NCBI GenBank assembly: GCA_036262075.1
Contig: DATAJO010000034.1
Coordinates: forward strand, 124,001 to 188,000
Length of the DNA: 64,000 bases
Source of the DNA: JACDBZ01 sp036262075
Lineage (GTDB): Bacteria > Chloroflexota > Limnocylindria > QHBO01
Reading direction: 5' to 3'
Shown here: positions 1 to 7,659 of the stretch, piece by piece
Position numbering within the stretch: position 1 is the stretch's first letter
Layout of the letters: each line of letters opens with the position of its first letter
Notes under the pieces: model-generated
The model's input: only the letters and a program-made list of their open reading frames with translations
The model's database searches: none
Told to the model about the DNA's origin: nothing
Program-made: the position numbers and the translations under genes

Positions 1-155
1 GCATCGGCTCCGATGCGGCCGAGGAGGCGCCGAAGGCCGGGCATTTCGGCCTGGTGAACATGCAGCAGCGGGCGGAGCAGATCGGCGCGCTGCTCGACGT
101 GCGCCGATGGCCGGCGGGCGGCACGCGCGTCGCCCTGGAGTGGCGCCCGCAGTGA
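1..155 (+). CDS. Sensor histidine kinase, C-terminal fragment (NarL-partner type)
   Basis: Only the last 51 codons lie in the window, read in the frame that ends at TGA 153-155. The fragment carries GHFGLVNMQQRAEQIGA followed by a GGTRVALEW tail, the end of the HATPase_c domain in HisKA_3 kinases of the NarX/LiaS/DesK group (G2 box, then the last strands). It is followed 7 bp later by a NarL-type response regulator, the usual partner, so the two are presumably one two-component operon. Sensor input and the phosphorylated histidine are outside the window. Confidence 0.85.
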   Translation, partial: IGSDAAEEAPKAGHFGLVNMQQRAEQIGALLDVRRWPAGGTRVALEWRPQ

Positions 156-162
156 TCGCCGC

Positions 163-753
163 ATGATCCGGGTCGCCGTCGTCGACGACCATCCCCTCGT
201 CCGCGAGGGCACGGCCGCGATCGTCGACCGCGCCGAGGACATGGAGATCGCCGGGACGGCGGGCTCGCTCGACGAGCTGCGGCCGCTCCTCGACGGGTCG
301 ATCGACGTGCTCCTCCTCGACCTGCGCCTCGGCCAGGAGTCCGGCTTCGACCTCCTGCGCAACGACGCCACGCCGATGCCGGCGGTCGTCGTCCTCACCT
401 CGTACGACTACCCCCAGTACGCCGATGCGGCCCTGCGCCTCGGCGCGGCCGGGTTCGTGGTGAAGACCGCCCCCACCGCCGAGCTGCTCGACGCGATCCG
501 TCGCGCGGCCGCGGGTGGGCTCGCGTTCGGCGTGCGACCCGGGAACGGCGTGGCGCTCTCGCCGCGCGAGCGGGAGGTCCTGCGCCTCGTGGTGGACGGC
601 GCGTCGAACGACGAGATCGGCGGCCGGCTCGGGATCAGCTCGCGGACGGTCGAGTCGCACCTGCGGCGGCTGTTCGAGCGGCTCGACGTCGCGTCGCGGA
701 CCGAGCTTGCCGGACGGGCCCTGCGCGAGGGTTGGCTCGAGGACGTCGGCTGA
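163..753 (+). CDS. NarL/FixJ-family response regulator
   Basis: A 196-residue regulator with an N-terminal receiver domain (residues 1-118: acidic pair D8/D9, phosphoacceptor Asp53 in LLDLRLG, switch Thr in VLTSYD, Lys in VVKTAP) and a LuxR-type HTH at about 130-190 (LSPREREVLRL, then SSRTVESHLRRLFERLDV). It should bind DNA as a phosphorylated dimer. It directly follows the partial kinase, which is its likely cognate sensor. The ATG start is close to the kinase stop and needs no separate promoter. The target is unknown; the NfeD-like gene downstream appears to have its own promoter. Confidence 0.93.
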   Translation: MIRVAVVDDHPLVREGTAAIVDRAEDMEIAGTAGSLDELRPLLDGSIDVLLLDLRLGQESGFDLLRNDATPMPAVVVLTSYDYPQYADAALRLGAAGFVVKTAPTAELLDAIRRAAAGGLAFGVRPGNGVALSPREREVLRLVVDGASNDEIGGRLGISSRTVESHLRRLFERLDVASRTELAGRALREGWLEDVG

Positions 754-788
754 GCATCGGCTCCATCGGCTCCATCGGCGGACTGGCC

Positions 789-800
789 GACAATGAAGGC
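789..800 (+). promoter_or_regulatory. -10 element placing transcription start at the GTG of the NfeD-like gene
   Basis: GACAAT (789-794) is followed by 6 nt and the GTG at 801. A start site about 7 nt below a -10 would coincide with the start codon, giving a leaderless mRNA. The same geometry recurs at several other genes in the window. No good -35 is visible. Inference from spacing only. Confidence 0.45.
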
Positions 801-1130
801 GTGATCTTCGTCATCGGCCTGCTCATCGCCATCTTCATCGTGCCCGATCCCTGGACCGTGCCGGTCATCGTCGGGGCGGCCGCGCTCGAGATCACCGAGA
901 CGCTCGGGACGTGGTGGTGGTCGCGTCGCGGCGCCCCGAAGGTCGGGCCGGAGACGCTCATCGGCGCCGCCGGTCGCGTGCTGGAGCCGTGCCGGCCCGA
1001 CGGGACCGTGCGGGTCAACGGCGAGGTGTGGCGCGCCCGGTGCGACCCCGGCGCGGAGCGGGACGCGCCGGTTCGGGTGGTCGGCCGCGACGGGCTCGTC
1101 CTGCTCGTGGAGCCCGCGGACCAGGCCTAG
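801..1130 (+). CDS. NfeD-like membrane protein (short form)
   Basis: A 109-residue protein with hydrophobic helices at about residues 2-30 (VIFVIGLLIAIFIV, then VPVIVGAAALEI) and a C-terminal OB-fold-like segment (LIGAAGRVLEPCRPDGTVRVNGEVWRA) typical of NfeD C-terminal domains, where the G-x-V-NG-E-W-A pattern is diagnostic. NfeD proteins partner membrane proteases and stomatins, but none is encoded here. The GTG at 801 is preferred because earlier in-frame starts overlap the response regulator and would add a low-complexity SIGSIGSIGG stretch. It meets the convergent cupredoxin gene tail to tail, overlapping by 4 bp. Confidence 0.75.
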   Translation: MIFVIGLLIAIFIVPDPWTVPVIVGAAALEITETLGTWWWSRRGAPKVGPETLIGAAGRVLEPCRPDGTVRVNGEVWRARCDPGAERDAPVRVVGRDGLVLLVEPADQA

Positions 1131-1744
1131 CGGCGCCAGCCTCCCCGTGGTCGCGGGGCCGATGCGCGCGCGACGCGCGACAGGCGCGGTGCGAACGCGT
1201 AGGCGAGGAGCAGGAAGGCCGCACCCCACATCACGTACGAGATGGGCGGGATGCCGGCGCCCGATGCCGGTGCCGGCAGTGCCGTGTTCGGCTGCTCGCC
1301 CCCGGCGACGTGACCGCCGTCGTGACTCGATGCCGGAGCAACAGCCGCCGACGCAGCAGGCGCCTGGGACGCCGTGGTCGCGGGAGCCGGGGCCGATGCG
1401 GCCTCCACCACGATCGTCGCCCGCATCTCCGAGTGGTACTCGCACAGGTAGTCGTACGTTCCCGCCTGGGTGAAGGTGAACGAGAACGTCCCGCCCTCGT
1501 CGATATTGCCCGAGTCGAAGCTGCCGTCCTGGCCGGTGACGGTGTGCGGCCTGTCGTCGACGTTCGTCCACGTCACCGTGTCCCCGACCCGGACCGTGAG
1601 GACCGGCGTGGCGAAGGCCGAATCGGTGATCTGGACGGTGTGGGTGGCCGCCGCGACGGGTGCGGGCGGCGACAGGAGGGCGCCGAAGGACGCGAGCGCG
1701 ACGGAGAGTCCGGAGACGGCAACGAGTCGGGCGATGGAGCGCAT
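1127..1744 (-). CDS. Membrane-anchored cupredoxin (plastocyanin/azurin-like)
   Basis: A 205-residue exported copper protein. Residues 1-33 form a signal peptide (basic MRSIAR, hydrophobic core, AAA cleavage region). A cupredoxin fold follows at about 34-115, with the type 1 copper ligands recognisable as His in DRPHTVTG and the Cys-x2-His-x2-Met set in LCEYHSEM. A 60-residue Ala/Pro/Ser-rich linker leads to a C-terminal membrane helix (YVMWGAAFLLLAYAF) and an arginine-rich cytoplasmic end. It probably carries electrons or binds copper on the outer face of the membrane. The ribosome site GAGGGA lies just before the ATG. A second, lipid-anchored cupredoxin occurs at 23.3 kb. Confidence 0.85.
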   Translation of the reverse strand: MRSIARLVAVSGLSVALASFGALLSPPAPVAAATHTVQITDSAFATPVLTVRVGDTVTWTNVDDRPHTVTGQDGSFDSGNIDEGGTFSFTFTQAGTYDYLCEYHSEMRATIVVEAASAPAPATTASQAPAASAAVAPASSHDGGHVAGGEQPNTALPAPASGAGIPPISYVMWGAAFLLLAYAFAPRLSRVARASAPRPRGGWRR

Positions 1745-1760
1745 GGATCCCTCGAGTGTT

Positions 1761-1770
1761 GTGTCGACAC
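1761..1770. promoter_or_regulatory. 10-bp perfect palindrome upstream of the cupredoxin
   Basis: GTGTCGACAC is a perfect palindrome about 16 bp upstream of the cupredoxin ATG (minus strand). The position suits an operator for a dimeric regulator. Ten bases in GC-rich DNA can be palindromic by chance, so this is weak. Confidence 0.3.
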
Positions 1771-1852
1771 CGGTATCGAGGCACCCATCGGCGCAAAGGT
1801 TTCACCGAGGGCGCGACTGAGCCGATCCGGAAGCCGCGAATACACTGGGGGC

Positions 1853-1925
1853 GGGCCGTTAGCTCAGCGGTTAGAGCAGGGGACTTTTAATCCTCGTGTC
1901 GTGGGTTCGAATCCCACACGGCCCT
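1853..1925 (+). tRNA. tRNA-Lys (anticodon UUU)
   Basis: A full cloverleaf can be drawn: acceptor GGGCCGT/ACGGCCC, D arm GCTC...GAGC, anticodon stem GGGGA/TCCTC with loop CTTTTAA (anticodon TTT at 34-36), 5-nt variable loop, and T arm GTGGG/CCCAC with TTCGAAT. The 3' CCA is not encoded. The discriminator base (position 73) is T; bacterial tRNA-Lys normally has A here, so this is mildly unusual. A short hairpin follows 38 bp downstream. Confidence 0.96.
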
Positions 1926-1963
1926 CACGTTCAGCTCCCGTCACTCCCTCCTCACCGATGAGC

Positions 1964-1980
1964 CCGGCGGCGAACGCCGG
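1964..1980 (+). terminator. Possible terminator hairpin after tRNA-Lys
   Basis: CCGGCG-GCGAA-CGCCGG forms a 6-bp GC stem with a five-base loop between the tRNA and the next gene. No T tract follows, so termination is only suggested by position. Confidence 0.35.
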
Positions 1981-2025
1981 TCAGAGAGGCTAGGACCCCA
2001 GCCAATCCCGGAGAAGGAGTGACCG

Positions 2026-2634
2026 ATGAAGCTGACGAGCATGCTCTTCCTGAGCCTCGACGGCGTGTACCAGGGCCCGGGCGGGCCGGACGAGGATCGC
2101 CGCAACGGGTTCGACCGAGGCGGCTGGCTGGCGCCCTACGGCCACCAGGAGCTGTGGGAGTTCATCACCTCGGTCTACGAGCGTGCCGACGCGCTGCTCC
2201 TCGGCCGCGTGACGTGGCAGATCTGGGAGGCGTACTGGCCGCACCACGACGCCGGCGACCCGGTCTCGCACGGCATCAACGTCCTGCCGAAGTACGTGCC
2301 GTCGACGACGCTGAAGGATCCGGCGTGGCAGAACACCCACGTCCTCGACGGCGACGTCGAGGCGAAGGTGCGCGAGCTGAAGGCGCAGCCGGGTCGCGAG
2401 CTCCAGGTCCACGGCAGCGGCGCGCTCCTCCGCTGGCTCCTCGAGCGCGACCTCGTCGACGAGCTCAACCTCGTCATCCATCCGGTGGTGATCGGCGACG
2501 GCCTGCGCCTCTTCCCGGAGGCCGGGACGACGCAGGACATGGAGCTGCTCGGCACGCGGACGACGCCCACCGGCGTGACGATGCTCACCTACCGGCCACG
2601 CGGCCGCGCGACATTCGGCAGCGTCGGGGACTGA
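2026..2634 (+). CDS. Dihydrofolate-reductase-fold protein (RibD C-terminal family)
   Basis: A 202-residue cytoplasmic protein of the YwjB/YyaP class. It opens with MKLTSMLFLSLDGVYQGPGG, typical of this group, contains ADALLLGRVTWQIWEAYWP (the nucleotide-binding region) and ends with ELQVHGSGALLRWLL and LNLVIHPVVIGDGLRLFP, the RibD-C signature. These are NAD(P)H-dependent reductases of unknown substrate; the fold is shared with riboflavin-pathway reductase but nothing here ties it to riboflavin. A strong ribosome site (GGAGAAGGAG, 5-8 nt before ATG) supports the start. It converges on the EamA transporter, with 4 bp between stops. Confidence 0.88.
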   Translation: MKLTSMLFLSLDGVYQGPGGPDEDRRNGFDRGGWLAPYGHQELWEFITSVYERADALLLGRVTWQIWEAYWPHHDAGDPVSHGINVLPKYVPSTTLKDPAWQNTHVLDGDVEAKVRELKAQPGRELQVHGSGALLRWLLERDLVDELNLVIHPVVIGDGLRLFPEAGTTQDMELLGTRTTPTGVTMLTYRPRGRATFGSVGD

Positions 2635-2638
2635 TCGC

Positions 2639-3604
2639 CTAGGCGCCGGACGGGCTCGGCCGCCAGCGCAGCGCCGGAGCCGATGCGACGCGCTGCGCCA
2701 TCCGGGCCGGCGACGGGATCGGCAGGCCGAGGACGAGCACCAGGCTGACCATCACCAGGCCGAAGCCGGCGATCAGCTCGGGGCCGATCGGCTCCGCCAG
2801 GACGAGGGCGCCCCACAGGATCCCGAAGGCCGGGACGACGAACGTCGCGGTGCTCGCCACCGTTGGCGTGGTGCGCGCCGAGACCCGGAAGAAGATCGGC
2901 CAGGCCAGCGCGGTCGACATCGTCGCGAGGCCGATGAGCGACGCGATCGCATCGGTGCCGAGGGCCGGCAGCGGGCCGGTCAGCAGGGCGAGTGGCAGGA
3001 GGATGAGCGCGCCGCTCGTCAGCTGGCCGGCGGCGACGTCGACCCCGCGCATGCCGGTCAGGTAGCGGCGTACGAGGGTCCCACCGACGGCGTAGCTCAG
3101 GGCCGCGGCCAGCGCCGCCGCCACGGCGACGAGCGTCCCGGTCGAGACCGGCAGCGGCGACCACCCGACGAGGACGAGCACGGCGACGATGCCGAGGCCC
3201 ATGCCCGCAACCGCGCGCCGGGTGAGCGGCAGGCCGATGAAGGCCGCGGCGACGAGCGCCGTGAACATCGGCGTCGCAGCATTGAGCAGCGCCGCCAGGC
3301 CGGTCGGCAGGGTCAGGGTCGCGAACGAGATGAGGCTGAACGGAATGGCCGAGAACGTCAGGCCCACGGCGGCGACGGGCAGCGCCCGGCCGCGGATCGT
3401 GCGCCAGGTCCGGGGTCCGGTGACGGCCAGCAGGATGATCGCCGCCAGGCCGATGCGGATCTCCGCCGTCCACAGCGGTCCCGCCTGCGGCGCGGCGACG
3501 CGCATGAACAGGTAGGCGCCGCCCCACACCGCGCCGAGGAACAGGAGCAGCCCGAGGTCGCGCCCCGAGACCGCATTCGTCGTCCCCCGGTCGTTCGTCG
3601 TCAT
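2639..3604 (-). CDS. EamA/DMT-family transporter
   Basis: A 321-residue inner-membrane protein with about ten hydrophobic helices arranged as two EamA repeats (first from GLLLFLGAVWGGAYLFMRVAAPQAG, second from AAALSYAVGGTLVRRYL). The AVWGG and ATPMFTAL segments are typical of drug/metabolite exporters in the RhaT/YdcZ group. Substrate cannot be told. I chose ATG at 3604 (MTTNDRG); an upstream in-frame ATG at 3721 would add 39 proline/arginine-rich residues and overlap the divergent MFS gene. The 128-bp gap to the MFS gene should carry both promoters. Confidence 0.9.
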   Translation of the reverse strand: MTTNDRGTTNAVSGRDLGLLLFLGAVWGGAYLFMRVAAPQAGPLWTAEIRIGLAAIILLAVTGPRTWRTIRGRALPVAAVGLTFSAIPFSLISFATLTLPTGLAALLNAATPMFTALVAAAFIGLPLTRRAVAGMGLGIVAVLVLVGWSPLPVSTGTLVAVAAALAAALSYAVGGTLVRRYLTGMRGVDVAAGQLTSGALILLPLALLTGPLPALGTDAIASLIGLATMSTALAWPIFFRVSARTTPTVASTATFVVPAFGILWGALVLAEPIGPELIAGFGLVMVSLVLVLGLPIPSPARMAQRVASAPALRWRPSPSGA

Positions 3605-3732
3605 GCGACCAGCGTGCGCGCCCGGGGCGGCGGAGGCATCGGCCGTGGGTGGCGAGCCGGGGTACGTCGTTCTGCCGCGAGCGATCGGTCGCCCGCAGCA
3701 GGGTCGTGGCCGATCCGGCATCCTGTCCGCTC

Positions 3733-4923
3733 ATGCGTGACGACGTGCGTGCCGCCTCGATCCGACCCCTGGCCGCGGGCATCGCGGCCACGACGGCGGT
3801 GGCGCTCCCGACGCTGCTCGTCGGCGGGCTGTCGGTCCTCATCCAGCGCGACCTCGACTTCGGCGAGGCCGAGCTCGGGTCGGCGATCGCCACCGCGTTC
3901 ATCGGCGCGGCGCTCGTCGCCGTCCCGGCCGGACGGCTGGCGGAGCGGTACGGGCCGCGGGCGGTCGTCCTCGCCGGGCTGGCATCGGCCGCCGCGTCGC
4001 TCGTCGGCATCGGGGCGCTGGCGTCGTCGTCGCTGACGCTGGCGGCCTTCCTCGTCCTCGCCGGCATCGCGGTCACGCTCGTGCAGGTCGGGGTCAACGT
4101 CATCCTCGCGCGGCTCGTGAGCGCCGAGCACCAGGGGCTCGCCTTCGGCGCGAAGCAGGCCGCGGTGCCGCTGGCCTCGCTGCTCGCCGGCCTGGCGCTG
4201 CCGGTCATCGGCGTCACGCTCGGCTGGCAGGCAGCGTTCCTCATCGCCGCGGCCGCGATCCCGATCATCGCGCTCGCCATGCCGGACGCCCCGCGGCCGA
4301 CGGCCGAGCGCCAGGCGGCGGCGCGCAACGGCGGCGGGTCGTCGCGCGCGCTGTACCTGCTCGCGCTCGGCGCGCTGCTCGGCTCGGCCGGCGGCAACTC
4401 CACGCCGGCGTTCATCGTCGCCTCGTCCGCCGATCGCGGGCTCGGGTTCACCGAGGCGGGGCTCGTCCTGTCGGCCGGCAGCCTCGTCGGCATCGTGGCG
4501 CGGGTCGGCAGCGGCTGGATCGCGGATCGGCTCGGCCGCGGGTCGCTCCTCCTCGTGGCGGGACTGCTCGGGATCGGCACCATCGGCTTCATCGTGCTCG
4601 CCGTGGCCGACCATCCGGCCCTCATCTTCCTGGGCAGCGCGCTCGCCTTCGGCGGCGGCTGGGGCTGGGGCGGCCTCCTGGCGCTCGCCGTCTCGCGCTC
4701 GCAGCAGGGCGGAATCGGCCGCGCGATGGGCATCGTCCAGGTCGGGCCGATGGCGGGCGCGGTCGTCGGCCCGTTCCTGTTCGGGATGCTCGCCGAACGC
4801 TTCTCCTTCACGGCCGGCTGGCTGGCGCTCGCGGGCCTCGCCACGGCGGCGGCCCTGACGTTCCTCGCCGCGCGGCGCGAGATCCTCCGCGAGCGCGAGG
4901 CCGCCGGCGAGGCTGCGGGCTGA
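3733..4923 (+). CDS. MFS transporter
   Basis: A 396-residue protein with about 12 membrane helices. The MFS signature is visible between helices 2 and 3 (GRLAERYGPRAV) and its repeat between 8 and 9 (GWIADRLGRGS). It resembles the CynX/YcaD group of small-molecule permeases. The substrate is unknown. I start at ATG 3733, just before the first hydrophobic helix; an upstream start would add a non-hydrophobic tail. The stop overlaps the start of azlC in TGATG, so the three genes MFS-azlC-azlD are probably one transcript. Confidence 0.9.
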   Translation: MRDDVRAASIRPLAAGIAATTAVALPTLLVGGLSVLIQRDLDFGEAELGSAIATAFIGAALVAVPAGRLAERYGPRAVVLAGLASAAASLVGIGALASSSLTLAAFLVLAGIAVTLVQVGVNVILARLVSAEHQGLAFGAKQAAVPLASLLAGLALPVIGVTLGWQAAFLIAAAAIPIIALAMPDAPRPTAERQAAARNGGGSSRALYLLALGALLGSAGGNSTPAFIVASSADRGLGFTEAGLVLSAGSLVGIVARVGSGWIADRLGRGSLLLVAGLLGIGTIGFIVLAVADHPALIFLGSALAFGGGWGWGGLLALAVSRSQQGGIGRAMGIVQVGPMAGAVVGPFLFGMLAERFSFTAGWLALAGLATAAALTFLAARREILREREAAGEAAG

Positions 4924-5627
4924 TGGGCATGACCCGGGACGTGACGCCGCCCGAGGAGATGGGCACGCCCATCCGCTTCGAGATGCGCGCCGGGGCGCTG
5001 ACCGCCATCCCGCTCGCCATCGCGGTCGGGCTGTTCGGCGTGTCGTTCGGCGTGCTGTCCGTGTCCGGCGACGGCATGGGGCTCCTGCCGGCGCTGACGA
5101 TGAGCGCGATCACGTTCGCCGGCAGCGCCCAGTTCGCGGTCGCCTCGGTGCTCGGGGCGGGCGGCCAGCCCGCGGCCGCGATCGCGGCCGCGCTGCTCCT
5201 CAACGCCCGCTACCTCCCGATCGGGGTCAGCGTGGCGCGGGCACTCACCGGCCCGGCGCCGCTGCGCTTCCTCAAGGCCCAGCTCGTCGTCGACGAGTCG
5301 TGGGCCATCGCCGCACGCGGCAAGGGCGAGTTCGACGCCGGCCGGCTCATCGGCGCCGGGATCGTCCTGTGGCTTGCCTGGGTCGGCGGCACGCTCGTCG
5401 GGGCAATCGGCGGCGAGCGGCTCGGCGACCCGGCCACGCTCGGGCTCGACGCCGCGTTCCCGGCGCTGTTCCTCGCGCTCCTCCTCACCCAGCTCCGCTC
5501 GCGGGCCGCGGTCAGTGCCGCGATCCTCGGCGCGGCCGTGGCGCTCGTCCTCGTGCCGTTCACGCCGCCCGGCGTGCCGATCGTCGCCGCGGCCCTCGCC
5601 GCGCTCGTGGGGCTCGTGCGCCGATGA
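4923..5627 (+). CDS. azlC: AzlC-type branched-chain amino acid exporter, large subunit
   Basis: A 234-residue membrane protein with about seven helices and the AzlC signature regions: AIPLAIAVGLFGVSFGVLS near the start, ITFAGSAQFA (conserved in YgaZ/AzlC) and NARYLPIGVSVA. AzlC/YgaZ works with the small AzlD/YgaH subunit to export valine, leucine, isoleucine or analogues. The ATG overlaps the preceding MFS stop, and its own stop overlaps azlD (ATGA). Expression is therefore likely coupled across all three genes. The MFS neighbour may export a related compound, which is inference. Confidence 0.93.
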   Translation: MGMTRDVTPPEEMGTPIRFEMRAGALTAIPLAIAVGLFGVSFGVLSVSGDGMGLLPALTMSAITFAGSAQFAVASVLGAGGQPAAAIAAALLLNARYLPIGVSVARALTGPAPLRFLKAQLVVDESWAIAARGKGEFDAGRLIGAGIVLWLAWVGGTLVGAIGGERLGDPATLGLDAAFPALFLALLLTQLRSRAAVSAAILGAAVALVLVPFTPPGVPIVAAALAALVGLVRR

Positions 5628-5944
5628 GCGAGACCTGGCTCATCGTGCTGGCCGTGGGCGCCGGCACGATGGCGATCAAGGCCGCCGGACCGGTGCTGCT
5701 CGGCAGCCGCGCACTGCCGCCGCCGGTCCAGTCCGTCGTCGGATTGCTCGCGCCGGCGCTGCTCGCGGCGCTCGTGGCGACGACGACGTTCGGCAGGGGC
5801 CAGGCGCTCGTCCTCGACGAGCGAGTCGCCGGCGTGGCGGTCGCGGCCATCGCCCTTGCGCTCCGCGCGCCGGTCCTCGTGGTCGTCCTGCTGGCGGCCG
5901 CCGCCGCGGCGCTGGTGCGCTTCGCCGGCATCGGCCAGGCATAG
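5624..5944 (+). CDS. azlD: AzlD-type branched-chain amino acid exporter, small subunit
   Basis: A 106-residue protein with four short hydrophobic helices and the AzlD pattern WLIVLAVGAGTMAIKAAGP...LPPPVQSVVGLLAPALLAALVA. It begins inside the azlC stop codon (ATGA), the classical arrangement of this two-subunit exporter. The length matches the family (about 100-110 residues). It is the last gene of the MFS-azlC-azlD run; 45 bp separate it from the next gene, which has its own ribosome site and a possible -10 (TACGCT near 5948). Confidence 0.93.
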   Translation: MSETWLIVLAVGAGTMAIKAAGPVLLGSRALPPPVQSVVGLLAPALLAALVATTTFGRGQALVLDERVAGVAVAAIALALRAPVLVVVLLAAAAAALVRFAGIGQA

Positions 5945-5989
5945 CCGCTACGCTGTCCGTCGGCGAGTGCCGATGGAGAGGCCACCGGC

Positions 5990-6640
5990 ATGAGTCGCCC
6001 GCTCGGGGCAACCCCAACACCGATGCGCCTACCGTTCATCCCGCGCGAAGAGAAGTTCTTCGACCTGTTCGTCGAGGACGCGCAGAACGTCCTCGCCGGC
6101 GCACGCCTCCTCGAAGAGATGTTCCGCTCCTACGACCAGCGCGAGCGGATCGCCAGCCAGCTGCGTGACCTCGAGCGCAAGGGCGACGGCCTGAGCCACT
6201 CCATCGGCCAGAAGCTCGAGAAGACGTTCGTCACGCCGTTCGACCGCGAGGACATCCACCAGCTCATCAGCCGCCTCGACGACGTCCTGGACTTCATCGA
6301 GGAGGTCGCCGACACCTGCATCCTCTACAAGGTCGAGGATCCGTCACCGCAGCTCGCGGAGCAGGCCGTGATCGTCGTCAAGCAGGTCGAGGAGATCGTG
6401 CGGGCCCTCGAGAAGCTGCGCGGCTTCAAGGGCGTGCAGCCACACTGGATCGAGATCCATCGGCTGGAGAACGAGGGGGACCGGGTCGCCCGCCAGGCGG
6501 TGGCCGACCTGTTCACGAACGGGACCGATCCGGTCGACGTCATCAAGCTGAAGGATCTCTACGCGCTCCTCGAGGACACGATCGACGCCTGCGAGGACGT
6601 CGCCAACGTGATCGAGCGCATCGTCGTCAAGCATGCCTGA
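5990..6640 (+). CDS. DUF47/PhoU-like protein paired with Pit phosphate transporter
   Basis: A 216-residue all-helical protein of the DUF47 (TIGR00153) family: REEKFFDLFVEDAQNVLAGARLLEEM at the start, HSIGQKLEKTFVTPFDREDIHQL in the middle, and a C-terminal LLEDTIDACEDVANVIERIVVKHA helix. The acidic E/D-x3-D clusters are the metal sites known in PhoU folds. Family members sit beside pit genes and are thought to regulate or assist the transporter. Its end overlaps the pit start by 8 bp. The ATG at 5990 is favoured by GGAGAGG upstream; a second ATG at 6023 is possible. Confidence 0.92.
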   Translation: MSRPLGATPTPMRLPFIPREEKFFDLFVEDAQNVLAGARLLEEMFRSYDQRERIASQLRDLERKGDGLSHSIGQKLEKTFVTPFDREDIHQLISRLDDVLDFIEEVADTCILYKVEDPSPQLAEQAVIVVKQVEEIVRALEKLRGFKGVQPHWIEIHRLENEGDRVARQAVADLFTNGTDPVDVIKLKDLYALLEDTIDACEDVANVIERIVVKHA

Positions 6641-7649
6641 GGGCCTCCTTCCGGAGGGCTGGACGCTCGCGCTCCTCGTCGTTCTCGTCCTCGCCGTCGC
6701 CTTCGACTACATCAACGGCTTCCACGACACGGCGAACGCGATCGCCACCAGCGTGAGCACGCGCGCGCTCGCCCCGCAGTGGGCGATCGGCATGTCGGCC
6801 GTCGCGAACTTCACCGGCGCCCTCATCGGCACCGAGGTCGCGAAGACGGTCGGCTCGGGGCTCATCGACACGAACGTCGAGTCGCAGACGGTCATCGCCG
6901 CGGCGCTCGTGGGCGCGATCACCTGGAACCTCATCACCTGGCGCCTCGCGATCCCGTCGAGCTCGAGCCACGCGCTCATCGGGGGCCTGCTGGGAGCGGC
7001 CCTCGTCAGCGCCGGGTTCGGCGCCTGGCAGGTCGACGGCATCGTCGGCAAGGTCCTGCTCCCGCTCGTTGCCTCGCCGCTCATCGGCTTCACGCTGGGC
7101 CTGCTCTTCATGGCCCTCCTGTTCAACCTGTTCCGGCGGGCGCATCCGGCGCGGCTCAACGCCGGGTTCCGGCGGCTCCAGGTGCTGTCGGCGGCGTACA
7201 TGGCGTTCAGCCACGGCAGCAACGACGCCCAGAAGACGATGGGCATCATGACCCTCGCCCTCGTGTCGGCCGGCATCCAGAGCACGTTCGACCCGCCGCT
7301 GTGGGTCATCCTCACCGCGGCCGGCGCGATCAGCCTCGGAACCGCGGCCGGCGGCTGGCGGATCATCAAGACGATGGGCACGAAGGTCGTGAAGCTCGAC
7401 CCGGTCCACGGCTTCGCAGCCGAGACGACGGCCGCGTCGGTGATCTTCACCGCCTCGCATTTCGGGATGCCGGTCAGCACGACCCACATCATCAGCTCCG
7501 CGATCATGGGCGTCGGCTCGTCGGACCGGCTGAAGACCGTGCGCTGGGCCGTGGCGCGCAGCATCGTCGCCGCCTGGGTCCTCACCCTGCCGGCGTCCGG
7601 CTTCACGGCCGCCGTCGCCTACTTCGTCCTGCGCCCGATCATGGGCTGA
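6633..7649 (+). CDS. pit: Pit-family inorganic phosphate transporter
   Basis: A 338-residue membrane protein with about ten helices and both PHO4 signature repeats: FDYINGFHDTANAIATSVSTRAL near the N terminus and MAFSHGSNDAQKTMGIM near residue 190, each containing the conserved (G/S)-x-N-D/T-A core. Pit proteins move metal-phosphate with protons at low affinity. It forms a pair with the overlapping DUF47 gene and sits just before the high-affinity Pst locus, so both phosphate routes are encoded within 9 kb. Confidence 0.95.
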   Translation: MPEGLLPEGWTLALLVVLVLAVAFDYINGFHDTANAIATSVSTRALAPQWAIGMSAVANFTGALIGTEVAKTVGSGLIDTNVESQTVIAAALVGAITWNLITWRLAIPSSSSHALIGGLLGAALVSAGFGAWQVDGIVGKVLLPLVASPLIGFTLGLLFMALLFNLFRRAHPARLNAGFRRLQVLSAAYMAFSHGSNDAQKTMGIMTLALVSAGIQSTFDPPLWVILTAAGAISLGTAAGGWRIIKTMGTKVVKLDPVHGFAAETTAASVIFTASHFGMPVSTTHIISSAIMGVGSSDRLKTVRWAVARSIVAAWVLTLPASGFTAAVAYFVLRPIMG

Positions 7650-7659
7650 GGCGCCTCCC

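Noticed and set aside
2589..4844. 751-codon open frame on the minus strand joining the EamA region to sequence antisense to the MFS gene
   Set aside because: The frame opposite MFS is Ala/Pro/Ser/Arg-rich without helices, while the MFS reading has 12 membrane segments and the signature loops.
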